Virus record (IMG/VR): IMGVR_UViG_3300023228_000006
Location: 1 to 22,472 of that record
DNA: 22,472 nucleotides
Source: a virus
Strand: one strand, 5' to 3'
The translations under genes were made by a program, and so were the position numbers. Of this stretch, positions 13,897 to 21,607 are shown one piece after another. The first letter of the stretch is position 1; each line of letters opens with the position of its first letter. The notes beneath the pieces were generated by a model, which was not told where the DNA came from, made no database searches, and saw only the letters and a list, made by a program, of their open reading frames with translations.

Positions 13897-16455
13897 CTAG
13901 CCCCGCCGGTTCTTCGCCGCCTCTTTGATAGCCGCCATGATGTTCCCTTGGTTCTGCTGGAAGAATGCCTTTGAATCAACTCCACCGTGGATATGGAGGT
14001 GCGTGTCGCCCCCGCCGCCATTCCCTCCGATCCCCCCGCCCGCTATGGCGCTACGCAACGGGTTGGCGATGCTGGCCGGTAGGATCATCTCGCTTTTGTG
14101 GATCTGTGCAATCTGGTCAGACGGGACGTTATCCCAGCCGCCGGCCGCTGAGGACATGTGCATCCCGAGAGCGATTACAGAAGCCACAACGCCAGCCGCA
14201 ACAGCGGGCGCAAGGAACGGACCCACGACGGGAATGGCGCTGATAGATGCCCAGGCTGATGCCGCCGCCTTCCAGCCCTCAATGGCAATCCACTTGATGC
14301 CCTCAGCGAGCTTGAGAGCCATGGTTTTCAGGGATGCCCATATTTCGGTTGCAACACGAGTGGCAGACCCGGCAAGGGTAGACCCGGTCTTCGCGCCCTC
14401 GACGGCTACATGGTGCGCCCCTGTCACTGTGTCGCTGGCCATCGTCTTTGCATCAGCCGCCGTCTGTACGCCCGTGCGAACCCCGGTCTGCGCCGTTGTT
14501 GCGGTGGTCTTGGCGACTTCGACAGAGAGGTGCCTTGCCAGCATTTTGACCATCTGCTGAATAACGAAGTCCATGGCTGACCCCATGATGGACTTGAAGG
14601 CTTGCCCGAAACTCTGGGTTCCCTTAATCATCCCGGAGATCCCAGAACTGAAACCGGAGGTCAGGCCGTTGACCCAAGTCTGAGCGGTTTTCAGATGGTC
14701 TGCCGCCTCCTTTTTGTCAATCACGGCCGATTCCGCCGCCGCCCTTGTTTCTTCGGCGGTTTTGAGCTTCATCAGCTTCGCAAACTCCTCAGCATCGCCC
14801 GCGTAGAGAATTTTCTTGATCTGGATTGCCCGCTCTTCATCGCTCAGAACAGCGGCAATATAGGCATGTTCCGCCTGTAAAAGCTGTTGTTTGGTGATGA
14901 TTCCCGCCGCCGCATCATCCCGCGCCAGTTGGACCGTCTTTGCCGCCGCCGCATTCTGGAGAGCCAGGCTTTCGTCGATAGCCCGCGCCCCGTCTGCGCG
15001 CCGCTGCGCCCCCTGCTCTTTGGTTGCCTCGGTCATCTTGGCCTGTGCGGCTGCATACTCCGGCCCCATGCCGTTGTAGACGGCCCTGAGACGAGCAACC
15101 TCATTGGTAGCCAATTGGACGCGCTCCGCACTACCCTTTGCGGCTGCACTGTATTTGCGCTCAAAGCCTTGCTCGGAGGCCTTCTCGCCTTCCTCGGCTC
15201 CCTTGCGGGTGAGTTTGTCGATCTCGTTTTGAATATCGGCGAGGGCTTTCGCCCCCAAGCCGCCGATGGTGGCCATCGTCTGCCAATATTCGATTTCGCG
15301 CTGGGTGCTCCACGTAAACCAGTTCTCCTTTAAGGCCTTCTGCGCATCGAGGTTTTCCTTGAGCGCGGCCATCTGCTCGGACGACGGGTCTTTGTCTTCC
15401 TTGCTGTCTTTCTTTGCCGCCTCGGTTCTTGCGTTGCCGGAGCGCGCATCGTGCTCAGTTTTTACAGTTTTCGTGTCGGCGGCATATTTCTGGAGGATGT
15501 TGAGAAGCTCGCGCTGTGCGTTTACCTGCCGATTCAGCGATTCAACAGAGCCATTTTCGAGTGTTACATTCTTGGCTAAAAGTGCCGTTTTTGCCTGCTC
15601 AAACTCGTTATAAGCCCCCGCGCTTTTCGACCCCGCGCCAGAAAAAGCGTCCTGCGCTTTTTGAAGGTTTGCGAAAATTTCCGACTCACGGCTGAGCTTC
15701 GCGGTCAGCAAATCGTGCGCCTCGCCCTGCTTATTTACGTCTGTCTGAAGCCCCTCATATTCAAGTCGGAAGGATTCAAGAGACGCTTTCTGCCCCGCCG
15801 CGCCACTACCAAACTGAAACCAATGTACCGCCATGCCATCAAAAACCGAGTTGGCGATTTTGGAAAGGGATTCAAACTGCTCGAAAAGCTCATTCATGGA
15901 GGCGTGGTCAATTAGCTCCAGCTTGATACGGAGCGCCTCCATCTGGTTCCCGGCAAGCTCCGCCGTCTTTTCCTGTGCCTCCAGGAGCTTGTCGTTTAGG
16001 GAGTTGAACGAGCGATTGCTCTCGATTCCCGCTTCTTTTTCGGTTGCGGCGAGCTTGCCGGATTCCTCGCGGAACTCCATCAGTTTTTCGACGCCCTTGG
16101 CAATCCATTCGATCATCTCCATGATGGCCAAGGGAGCGAAGGCCATCGACAGAGCCTGACCGACGCCGGGGAGCGTGGCGACGAAGCCACCGACAGCGCG
16201 GTTCATGCCGAGCATGTGGGCAGCGTGGCGGGCCTCGGTCTTACTGAAGTCACCCTCCATGCTTTCGGCGGCTTCCTTTGACTGCCCAGCCATGCTGTCG
16301 AACGAGGAGGCAGAGGCGGCGGTCAGGGGAGCAAAGGACGCGGCCATCTTCGCCGTGGAGTCCTTAACCCCGCTGGTGGCGTTGTTCAGCCCATCCATCA
16401 GCCCGTCTATTTGGGCTGTGATTTTTACACTGATCTCGCCCCCGTCGTCTGCCAT
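13897..16455 (-). CDS. Tail tape measure protein
   Basis: At 852 residues it is by far the longest helical late protein. It contains long coiled-coil regions rich in Ala, Glu, Lys and Gln, hydrophobic segments near about 90-120 (VGGFVATLPGVGQALSMAFAPLAIMEMI), and a C-terminal membrane-like region (AISAIPVVGPFLAPAVAAGVV type) followed by HKSEMILPASIANPL, an ending common in tape measure proteins. The family sets tail length and helps DNA cross the host membrane. AGGAGG eight bases or less before ATG 16455 overlaps the stop of the frameshifted chaperone gene, which is the standard place for a tape measure gene. It is separated from the DUF2460 gene by the cargo island. Confidence 0.9.
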   Translation of the reverse strand: MADDGGEISVKITAQIDGLMDGLNNATSGVKDSTAKMAASFAPLTAASASSFDSMAGQSKEAAESMEGDFSKTEARHAAHMLGMNRAVGGFVATLPGVGQALSMAFAPLAIMEMIEWIAKGVEKLMEFREESGKLAATEKEAGIESNRSFNSLNDKLLEAQEKTAELAGNQMEALRIKLELIDHASMNELFEQFESLSKIANSVFDGMAVHWFQFGSGAAGQKASLESFRLEYEGLQTDVNKQGEAHDLLTAKLSRESEIFANLQKAQDAFSGAGSKSAGAYNEFEQAKTALLAKNVTLENGSVESLNRQVNAQRELLNILQKYAADTKTVKTEHDARSGNARTEAAKKDSKEDKDPSSEQMAALKENLDAQKALKENWFTWSTQREIEYWQTMATIGGLGAKALADIQNEIDKLTRKGAEEGEKASEQGFERKYSAAAKGSAERVQLATNEVARLRAVYNGMGPEYAAAQAKMTEATKEQGAQRRADGARAIDESLALQNAAAAKTVQLARDDAAAGIITKQQLLQAEHAYIAAVLSDEERAIQIKKILYAGDAEEFAKLMKLKTAEETRAAAESAVIDKKEAADHLKTAQTWVNGLTSGFSSGISGMIKGTQSFGQAFKSIMGSAMDFVIQQMVKMLARHLSVEVAKTTATTAQTGVRTGVQTAADAKTMASDTVTGAHHVAVEGAKTGSTLAGSATRVATEIWASLKTMALKLAEGIKWIAIEGWKAAASAWASISAIPVVGPFLAPAVAAGVVASVIALGMHMSSAAGGWDNVPSDQIAQIHKSEMILPASIANPLRSAIAGGGIGGNGGGGDTHLHIHGGVDSKAFFQQNQGNIMAAIKEAAKNRRG

Positions 16456-16463
16456 GCCGCCTC

Positions 16464-17032
16464 CTAGAATCCGACGATGCCAGCCTCAAGTGTGGCTAAA
16501 GCGTCATCCTCGGTCATCGTGCTGGTTGCTTTTTCGTCTTTGCCGCCACACAAGTACGCCTTGACCATGATGTGAACCGGCGGGCAGACCTTCCAATAAT
16601 CCAGAAGGTCCAAAATGTCCGGCCATGGAGTTGCATCGACAATGCGCGCCGTCCAGGTGGTTGCGGTGATGATGAGCCCGTACAGTTCGCCCCAGTTCAG
16701 CGGCTCCGCTTCACCTTCTGGGGCGCGCCTTCCCCCTTGAGGCCGGTGACCTCCGCAACGCCTTCGACGGCTTTCTGGATCTCCGCAAAAGGCATCGTCT
16801 CGACCGCTTCGAGGGTCAGATTGGGGTACTTGTTCGACAGCGAAAGGTGAACCAGATCGCAGCAGTGACCAACCATCTCAGGCATGGCCTTCATGGGCGA
16901 GATTGTGCCGGCCTGAAGCTGGCCGTTGATTTCGTCGATAGCTGCCAGCTTGGCAGACGCCTGGTGACGCAACTGCCCAGCGGTGAAGGGTTGAAGATCG
17001 TACTCGGTGCCTTGAATCGTGACGGTGCTCAT
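16464..17032 (-). CDS. Frameshifted tail assembly chaperone (GT-like fusion by -1 shift)
   Basis: Between the stop of the chaperone (16697) and the tape measure start there is a -1 frame open from upstream of 16740 to a TAG at 16464-16466. It encodes a plausible protein segment (GELYGLIITATTWTARI, then DILDLLDYWKVCPPVHIMVK and EDDALATLEAGIVGF) but has no ATG, GTG or TTG near its beginning, so it needs a -1 frameshift from the gene before it. If the shift occurs at GGGGGAA (16730-16736) the product has 101 residues from the zero frame plus 88 from the -1 frame, 189 in all. This is the arrangement of lambda G and GT and of most siphophages. The open frame is seen directly; the exact slip site is inferred. 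Confidence 0.72.
16697..17032 (-). CDS. Tail assembly chaperone (lambda G-like), unshifted product
   Basis: The 111-residue protein starts at ATG 17032, with GGAGG eight bases upstream; ATG 17047 in the same frame is less well placed. It begins with STVTIQGTEYDLQPFTAGQL, has a helical body (LAAIDEINGQLQAGTI, then CCDLVHLSLSNKYP and EIQKAVEGVAEVTGL), and ends in a basic tail (PQKVKRSR). Size, charge and position between the major tail protein and the tape measure gene are those of G-type chaperones, which coat the tape measure protein before tube assembly. A -1 frame extension follows. Confidence 0.8.
   Translation of the reverse strand: MSTVTIQGTEYDLQPFTAGQLRHQASAKLAAIDEINGQLQAGTISPMKAMPEMVGHCCDLVHLSLSNKYPNLTLEAVETMPFAEIQKAVEGVAEVTGLKGEGAPQKVKRSR
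16730..16736 (-). other. Candidate -1 ribosomal frameshift site (GGGGGAA)
   Basis: Read on the - strand, the zero-frame codons are AAG GGG GAA GGC. A -1 slip lets the GGG tRNA pair again perfectly; the GAA tRNA would pair with GGA through one G-U. It lies 31 bases before the zero-frame stop and inside the overlap with the -1 frame. It is the best homopolymeric run in the overlap, but it is not the classic GGGAAAG of lambda. Confidence 0.45.
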
Positions 17033-17062
17033 GCTTTCGGCCTCCATGGCTGAGATGGGAAC

Positions 17063-17084
17063 GCGCCGCCCTCTCGAACGGCGC
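17063..17084 (-). terminator. Hairpin downstream of the major tail protein gene
   Basis: GCGCCG and CGGCGC form a 6-bp GC stem around a 10-base loop, seven bases after the major tail protein stop on the - strand. GTTCCC follows, a poor T-tract. It may lower readthrough into the chaperone gene or protect the mRNA end. Confidence 0.4.
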
Positions 17085-17091
17085 ATCCGGG

Positions 17092-17823
17092 TTAGGAGTT
17101 GGTGTAGACGTTGATGACGTTGTTGTTTGTGTCGGTGAAGGCCTGGAATTCCAGATCGACTTCGGTGTAATCGTCCTGCTTGCCCGCCAGTGACAGTTTC
17201 GGGAAGACGACCGCCCACAGCTTGTAACCGAACTGCTTGCCGCCATAGGTATTGAAGGCGTTCAACTGGAAGATGGTGGCCTGCCCCATCAGAACGTTGT
17301 TCAGATCGATGTTGTTGCCGGTGACCATGGTGTAGGTGTAATACAAGCCCACCTGGTGCGTGGTGTTGGCAGCGGCGAAGGTGTAGACGCCCAACGCCGT
17401 GACGCTGTACTGGCCGGTAGCCGGGGCGCTGGCGACAACAGACAGCCACTTGCCAGCGGTGTAGTCATACACGCCGCCATCCTGCACGAAGGTTGCGCCG
17501 TTGAGGGCCGTGACCTGGTACGGGGTGCTGGGGATGTTGCTGATTTCGTTGTTGGCCGCGGCGGTCTGCCCGGTGCTGGTGGTCGAACCGGCCAGAATGG
17601 CAGCGATGAGCCCAGCCTGAATGCGGCCAGACTTCGCCTTGCCGGTGATTTTGCCCTTACCGAGCGCAACATCCTCGGGGAAGGCATACGAGCCGACAAG
17701 CTCCTTCACATCGCGGCTGATGTCGATGGAGATGTCCTTCAGGGTGCCGACGTTGACAGGGGTAGGATTTGCGCCGGGCGGGACGATGAACAGTTGGCCG
17801 ACGCCGAAGTTGTACTGAGCCAC
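17092..17823 (-). CDS. Major tail (tube) protein
   Basis: The 243-residue product starts with AQYNFGVGQLFIVPPGANPTP and has the layout of siphophage tail tube proteins: strand (DISIDISRDVKELVG), loop, long helix (SGRIQAGLIAAILAG), a variable middle of about 90 residues (about 95-185) that may form an outward domain, and a C-terminal strand set (WAVVFPKLSLAGKQDDYTEVDLEFQAFTD). Location just before the assembly chaperone supports the role. The start is GTG 17823 with only a weak purine box (GCGAG), surprising for a protein needed in many copies. Confidence 0.85.
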   Translation of the reverse strand: MAQYNFGVGQLFIVPPGANPTPVNVGTLKDISIDISRDVKELVGSYAFPEDVALGKGKITGKAKSGRIQAGLIAAILAGSTTSTGQTAAANNEISNIPSTPYQVTALNGATFVQDGGVYDYTAGKWLSVVASAPATGQYSVTALGVYTFAAANTTHQVGLYYTYTMVTGNNIDLNNVLMGQATIFQLNAFNTYGGKQFGYKLWAVVFPKLSLAGKQDDYTEVDLEFQAFTDTNNNVINVYTNS

Positions 17824-17882
17824 GGTGGTACTCGCTTTCTGGCGTGGCCCCCGGCTTCACCGAAGGCCGCCCGGTTGAAGGG

Positions 17883-18137
17883 TTAGAGGATGGCGGTCAG
17901 GCGGGCCTTGAGTTCTTCCTTGGCCGCAAAGAGCTTGTTGTGGATCTCGGTATCCAGCGCCGTGAGGTTCTGGCGGAGATCGTTAAACCACGTCTCGACT
18001 TCCTTCTCCCAGGCCGCCGTTTCCTTTTCGGCGTCCACCTTGACGGTTTGGGCTGCATCCTCGGCATAGATAGCCGGGGCATCAGCAAGAGTCTTTGCAG
18101 CTTGGGTTACCTTGGTGGTTTCATCCGTGTCGGCCAT
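17883..18137 (-). CDS. Small helical hypothetical protein of the tail module
   Basis: An 84-residue acidic protein made almost wholly of predicted amphipathic helices (VKVDAEKETAAWEKEVETWFNDLRQNLTALDTEIHNKL and further, within about 30-80). It is not recognised. It lies between the tail terminator and major tail protein genes. A strong AGGAGG site stands nine bases before the ATG and sits in the loop of a hairpin. It might be a minor structural or assembly protein. Confidence 0.65.
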   Translation of the reverse strand: MADTDETTKVTQAAKTLADAPAIYAEDAAQTVKVDAEKETAAWEKEVETWFNDLRQNLTALDTEIHNKLFAAKEELKARLTAIL

Positions 18138-18141
18138 TGAT

Positions 18142-18161
18142 ACCGCCCTCCTTTAGGCGGT
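18142..18161 (-). promoter_or_regulatory. Hairpin that presents the ribosome site in its loop
   Basis: On the - strand ACCGCC pairs with GGCGGT around the loop TAAAGGAG, which holds both the stop codon of the tail terminator gene and the ribosome site of the next gene. The perfect 6-bp stem may expose the site or make initiation depend on upstream translation. Confidence 0.4.
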
Positions 18162-18629
18162 CGTTACAATCTCCAGGGGAATCTCTGCGATGCCCTGGGT
18201 TTGAAAAAGTCCCTCATCCTTGACGATGGTTCCGAATATCCGGCAAGACGATACAAGGCCGCCCAGCGTTGTATGCGGCGCTTGCCCGTCATTGGCGAAC
18301 GGCCCCAGTTGTGCAGCTTCTCCCGGCGTCATTTCCATGGCGGCCTCAAGAGCGGTGATGAGTTGGTTTTGCAAGGTACTCGGCGCTGCCGTCGGGTCTG
18401 CATCATGCCGGGTGTACAGCACCAGCTTGGGGCGCAATGTCCAGACGGTAGGCTGCCGGCGGTCACCGCCTGCCTGTTCGTCACCCGTTGCCAGGAATAG
18501 CGCGGGCTGCATCTCGGGCGGCGTGTCGGCGTAGCTTACCCACTGGCGAGAGCATGGCCCAGCGAAGCCGGCGACGGCGGCCAGGCGGGCGTTGAGCGCG
18601 ACAAAGATTGCCTCACGGTTGAGAGCCAT
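18153..18629 (-). CDS. Tail terminator / tail completion protein
   Basis: The 158-residue product has the order typical of tail terminator proteins: N-terminal helix (NREAIFVALNARLAAV), QWVSYADTPPEMQPALFLATGDEQ, a strand (TLRPKLVLYTR), a helix with LQNQLITALEAAM, and a final strand pair ending in IPLEIVTT. It lies after the HK97-gp10-like gene and before the major tail protein, as lambda U does. It would cap the tail tube and join it to the head. Its ATG overlaps the previous stop by one base. Confidence 0.75.
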   Translation of the reverse strand: MALNREAIFVALNARLAAVAGFAGPCSRQWVSYADTPPEMQPALFLATGDEQAGGDRRQPTVWTLRPKLVLYTRHDADPTAAPSTLQNQLITALEAAMEMTPGEAAQLGPFANDGQAPHTTLGGLVSSCRIFGTIVKDEGLFQTQGIAEIPLEIVTTA

Positions 18630-19108
18630 TAGGCTGTACCTCCGAGTGCGCTTGCCAGCGTGGCGCGGATTTCGTCCTTCATATCCGCAAGAGCTGGCGT
18701 GAGGAATGGCCGAGCGTCGTAGTGCTTCGTTCCCGGCGGGTGTTTTGCCGCATACTTAGCCGCGGCAAGATCGCTCATAGACCTGGGCCCACCCCTGGCG
18801 CCAGCGCCAACCTTGCGGTCAAAGCCAAGTTCCCAATAACGGCCATAGGGTACGTTCGTGCCAACGCTGCTGCTAAAGTTCGTCCCATCCTCGGTGAATT
18901 TTTCGTTTGTGGACCGGCGCAAACGGCCAGAGCGCACGTTGAGAGATTCCCCGGAGAGATAGAAGTCCTTCACCCGCGCCAGCAGGTTCAAGCCAAGCCG
19001 ATGCACACTCAACCCGACGCGCTTTTGGCGGTCCTTGCCGATGGCGGCCAGCTTGGCTTGAACAAGCTCCGAACCGACGATCTGTCCGACAATCAAGCCC
19101 TCGCTCAT
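18629..19108 (-). CDS. HK97 gp10-like head-tail joining protein
   Basis: At 159 residues it shows the family pattern: a start helix (VQAKLAAIGKDRQKRVGLSVHRLGLNLLARVKDF), then SLNVRSGRLRRST, a strand with SSSVGTNVPYGRYWELGF, and a final RPFLTPALADMKDEI helix. Members act at the head-tail interface in siphophages. ATG 19108 overlaps the connector stop (ATGA); the open frame to 19258 is a shadow of the connector gene. Confidence 0.85.
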   Translation of the reverse strand: MSEGLIVGQIVGSELVQAKLAAIGKDRQKRVGLSVHRLGLNLLARVKDFYLSGESLNVRSGRLRRSTNEKFTEDGTNFSSSVGTNVPYGRYWELGFDRKVGAGARGGPRSMSDLAAAKYAAKHPPGTKHYDARPFLTPALADMKDEIRATLASALGGTA

Positions 19109-19674
19109 CCGACGACCTTCTTCCAGTTCTTGAGGCTGTCGAGCGCCCAGGCCGGGATGGAGAGTTGCGAGAAGGAAACCGTCTCCGCGCCGCCTAAACT
19201 CTTGCTCACTTGGCCGATGCGGTCTGCCTCTTTGTATCCCCAGGCGACGATGCGACAAGCCACATGCTCAAGGTCAAACGGAATCTTGGTAAACCCGGCG
19301 GTATAGTTGAGGACGACGTTCATAACCCCGCGATTGAACCGTGAGCAACCGGCCAATGGCGCGCCGCCGGTAGGCGGAATGAGGCTGATAGTCCGCCGGC
19401 CATCGCAGACGGCGTTAGCTGTCACGTCTACGCCGTCCACGAGTACTTGAGTGATGGCCGTAACCGGGTAGTTGGCGGTCATGATCTGTGCGCCGCCGGT
19501 CCCGCTCAGCTTTTCGGTGTAAGAAGCCGAGAGGATGTCACGGTTGAGGTTGCTTTTGATCCATGCGCTGACAGCGGTAATCATGTACGCCAGCTTGACG
19601 TCTGCTGTCGTCGCCGCGAGGCCGAGGTATAGCTTCACGTTTGTAAGTGTCGTCAGATCGCCGGGGTCAGCCAT
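19105..19674 (-). CDS. Head-tail connector (gp6-like adaptor)
   Basis: The 189-residue protein begins with DLTTLTNVKLYLGL and helices with DVKLAYMITAVSAWIKSNLNRDI, the usual opening of gp6-like adaptor proteins, followed by beta strands (YPVTAITQVLVDGVDV) and a C-terminal helix pair (PFDLEHVACRIVAWGYKEAD). In siphophages this protein docks on the portal at the head-tail junction. It lies in the expected place, between capsid and gp10-like genes. The ribosome site before ATG 19674 is weak, and the start is three bases after the previous stop. Confidence 0.8.
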   Translation of the reverse strand: MADPGDLTTLTNVKLYLGLAATTADVKLAYMITAVSAWIKSNLNRDILSASYTEKLSGTGGAQIMTANYPVTAITQVLVDGVDVTANAVCDGRRTISLIPPTGGAPLAGCSRFNRGVMNVVLNYTAGFTKIPFDLEHVACRIVAWGYKEADRIGQVSKSLGGAETVSFSQLSIPAWALDSLKNWKKVVG

Positions 19675-19677
19675 GGA

Positions 19678-20010
19678 TTAAACTGCTTCCGCTTCCGTGT
19701 ACGCTTCGTCTGCCTCAGCCTTGCGGGCCGCGGCCACTTCCTTTACCAGCGCGGGCCGGTCCTGAGTCGCATCCAAGCCCAGGCGTACCGCCTCGGCCGT
19801 CAGAACTTCCTTAGTCCATTTCGCCGGGTTGCCGGTGGGCGTCGGCGCGGATTCTGCTACAACCGCGGGCGCTGGTGCTGTAGTGGTGAAGCCATGGCTA
19901 GCCAGATCGGCTATCGCTTCATTCGGAACGTCAACCGCGCCGTCTGCATCGGGCGTGAAGGTTTCCCCGCCCCAACTGCACCCGCCGCCGTCTTTGTGAT
20001 AGAGCTTCAT
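19678..20010 (-). CDS. Small hypothetical protein of the head-tail region
   Basis: A 110-residue protein from ATG 20010 (AGAGGA five bases upstream). It has a short N-terminal beta-like domain (KLYHKDGGGCSWGGETFTPDADGAVDVPNEAIADLASHGF, about 2-41), an Ala/Pro/Thr linker (about 42-62), and a C-terminal helical part (KEVLTAEAVRLGLDATQDRPALVKEVAAARKAE). The first domain matches a common small phage protein found just after capsid genes. Role not established. A hairpin separates it from the capsid gene. Confidence 0.72.
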   Translation of the reverse strand: MKLYHKDGGGCSWGGETFTPDADGAVDVPNEAIADLASHGFTTTAPAPAVVAESAPTPTGNPAKWTKEVLTAEAVRLGLDATQDRPALVKEVAAARKAEADEAYTEAEAV

Positions 20011-20046
20011 GGTGTCCTCTGACTTGGTTCGTGTGCTTTGTGAAGA

Positions 20047-20080
20047 GGGGCATGGAGGACTAAGCGCCCTGCCATGCCCC
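20047..20080 (-). terminator. Hairpin downstream of the major capsid gene
   Basis: GGGGCATGG and CCATGCCCC make a perfect 9-bp stem with a 16-base loop, 17 bases past the capsid stop on the - strand. TCTTC follows, so the T-tract is weak. A leaky terminator or mRNA stabiliser after the most highly needed gene is likely. Confidence 0.55.
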
Positions 20081-20096
20081 ACGGTTGAGCCTTCGC

Positions 20097-21572
20097 TTAG
20101 GCGTTGGCGACGTTGTAGAGCTTGAGCAGCGAGAACGGCGCGTAGTGCTGGAGAACTTCGTCCGCGTACACGCCGTACTCGAACTTGCGGCTCTTGAAAG
20201 GCCACTGGAGGCTGTAGTACTCCTTGCGCGTCTTCACCTGGAACACGTTGCCGACGCCATTCAGCGGGTACGGAATTTCGCGGCAGTAGCCGAGAATCGT
20301 ACCGGCGGGCATATTCGGGTGAACCCTGACGCGAATCAGAGTGTTGGTGATCGGGTTGAGGTACGAACCGATGGTGGCGCCAGCAGCCAGCCCGGAGACT
20401 CCGCCCTTGTCGTCCATAACGAACCGGAAGAGGGGCGCGCCGCCGTTGCCGATGCAGAGCTTGTTGATGGTGCGGATTCCGGCGCTCGAAACCAGCAGAT
20501 CGGAAGGCCCGATGCGGCTGGTGTCGAACATATTCTGCAGGAGGTTATTGATTTCCTGCACGCCGCCCGCGCCGTCTGCGGTCAGCCCAGTACCGGTGCC
20601 GGCTGTGCCGGTGGCCAAGGCAACGCTGATTGCGTTGTTGGCAACCTTGGCGAAGGAGAGCATACCGTCGTAGTTGTAGACGGCATCCTTCGAGTAGTCG
20701 GCTGCGGTGAGGGCGGAGGCAAGCTGGCGGGTTCCGTTCAGAGGAGCGGTAACCGCCAGGCTGTTGATTGAGGTAATGAACTCCAGATGCTCAGCGCCAG
20801 CCGCGCCGATGAACCACGCGTAGGCAACCGCGCCCTCAACTGGAGCCACAGAGCAGAATAGCGTCTGCCCGAGGGTGACGGCCTGGGTAGCCTCTGCCGA
20901 CTTCTGAGCCGCGCCGCCGTTGATGGTGTCGCTGCTACCGTCCGTGTTGGTCTTGGTGATCTGGCCAATAACGCCATTCGCCAAGCTAGACCGGCTGTTG
21001 CCCTGGTGGGTCAGCGCAACGCAGATAACGCCGTAGGTCAAGGCCGGCAGGGTTGCGCCGCTTCCGGAGGCAGAGAGCGACGGGGTAGGAGTGGTGCCGA
21101 GCGCCAGGCTGGCGTTTCCGCCGAGCAGCATCCCCTCTTCCTGAATCATCAGGGAGCGGAGCAAGCCGAGGGTTGCGCGGGCCTTGGGGTCGTCGAAGTT
21201 CTGAGCGGCATAATCCGCTTCGAACGAAACGTAGTCTTCCAGCCCGAGGCCGACATACGCGGCGGTATAGCTGGCCGTAGAGGTCGAAGTCAGCGCACCG
21301 CGGTTCGATTCCGAAACGCCGGGGTGGGTGTTTCCAACGTTGATGCCGGTGATCGCCTTCCAGCGCGTAGCGGTATCTCCACCGCCGCCCACGCGGGGAA
21401 TGTCATTGCGCAGCATGGTCATTGCGGCGACAAACGGGTAGAGGGCCAGCGCGGGCGCTTGCAGATCGTAGCCTACAAGGCCGGTGGCCTGAGTGAAAGC
21501 CTTGCTCACCACATCGGTACTGTTTTCGGTGAGGGACTTCTTAACGAGGTCCAGCGTTTCTTGCATATTCAT
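20097..21572 (-). CDS. Major capsid protein (HK97-fold)
   Basis: The 491-residue protein has the features of an HK97-type capsid protein: an N-terminal helix (about 1-35), LYPFVAAMTMLRNDIPRV, an extended loop with GVSESNRGALTST, a spine helix (DPKARATLGLLRSLMIQEEGMLLGG, about 128-152), then, after about residue 285, GGVQEINNLLQNMFD, a strand with RVHPNMPAGTILGYCREI and the C-terminal EYGVYADEVLQHYAPFSL. A segment of about 125 residues (about 155-280) with SVAPVEGAVAYAWFIG looks like an inserted Ig/fibronectin-like domain. AGGAGG is 10 bases before the ATG and lies in a small hairpin. ATG 21566 is an alternative start two codons in. Confidence 0.85.
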   Translation of the reverse strand: MNMQETLDLVKKSLTENSTDVVSKAFTQATGLVGYDLQAPALALYPFVAAMTMLRNDIPRVGGGGDTATRWKAITGINVGNTHPGVSESNRGALTSTSTASYTAAYVGLGLEDYVSFEADYAAQNFDDPKARATLGLLRSLMIQEEGMLLGGNASLALGTTPTPSLSASGSGATLPALTYGVICVALTHQGNSRSSLANGVIGQITKTNTDGSSDTINGGAAQKSAEATQAVTLGQTLFCSVAPVEGAVAYAWFIGAAGAEHLEFITSINSLAVTAPLNGTRQLASALTAADYSKDAVYNYDGMLSFAKVANNAISVALATGTAGTGTGLTADGAGGVQEINNLLQNMFDTSRIGPSDLLVSSAGIRTINKLCIGNGGAPLFRFVMDDKGGVSGLAAGATIGSYLNPITNTLIRVRVHPNMPAGTILGYCREIPYPLNGVGNVFQVKTRKEYYSLQWPFKSRKFEYGVYADEVLQHYAPFSLLKLYNVANA

Positions 21573-21576
21573 GGTG

Positions 21577-21590
21577 CGTAGCCTCCTACG
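21577..21590 (-). promoter_or_regulatory. Hairpin with the capsid gene's ribosome site in its loop
   Basis: On the - strand CGTAG and CTACG form a 5-bp perfect stem around GAGG, the core of the capsid ribosome site, four bases before the ATG region. A short stem that displays the site in its loop could keep it accessible or tune initiation. Confidence 0.35.
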
Positions 21591-21607
21591 GCTGGTTTCC
21601 CTCGCTG

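Noticed and set aside
14887-15333. 148-codon + strand open frame inside the tape measure gene
   Set aside because: Leucine/Arg-rich antisense shadow of coiled-coil codons with no start signal.
20085-20771. 228-codon + strand open frame opposite the capsid gene
   Set aside because: It is a shadow of the capsid gene in this G+C-rich DNA, with no ribosome site and no recognisable domain.
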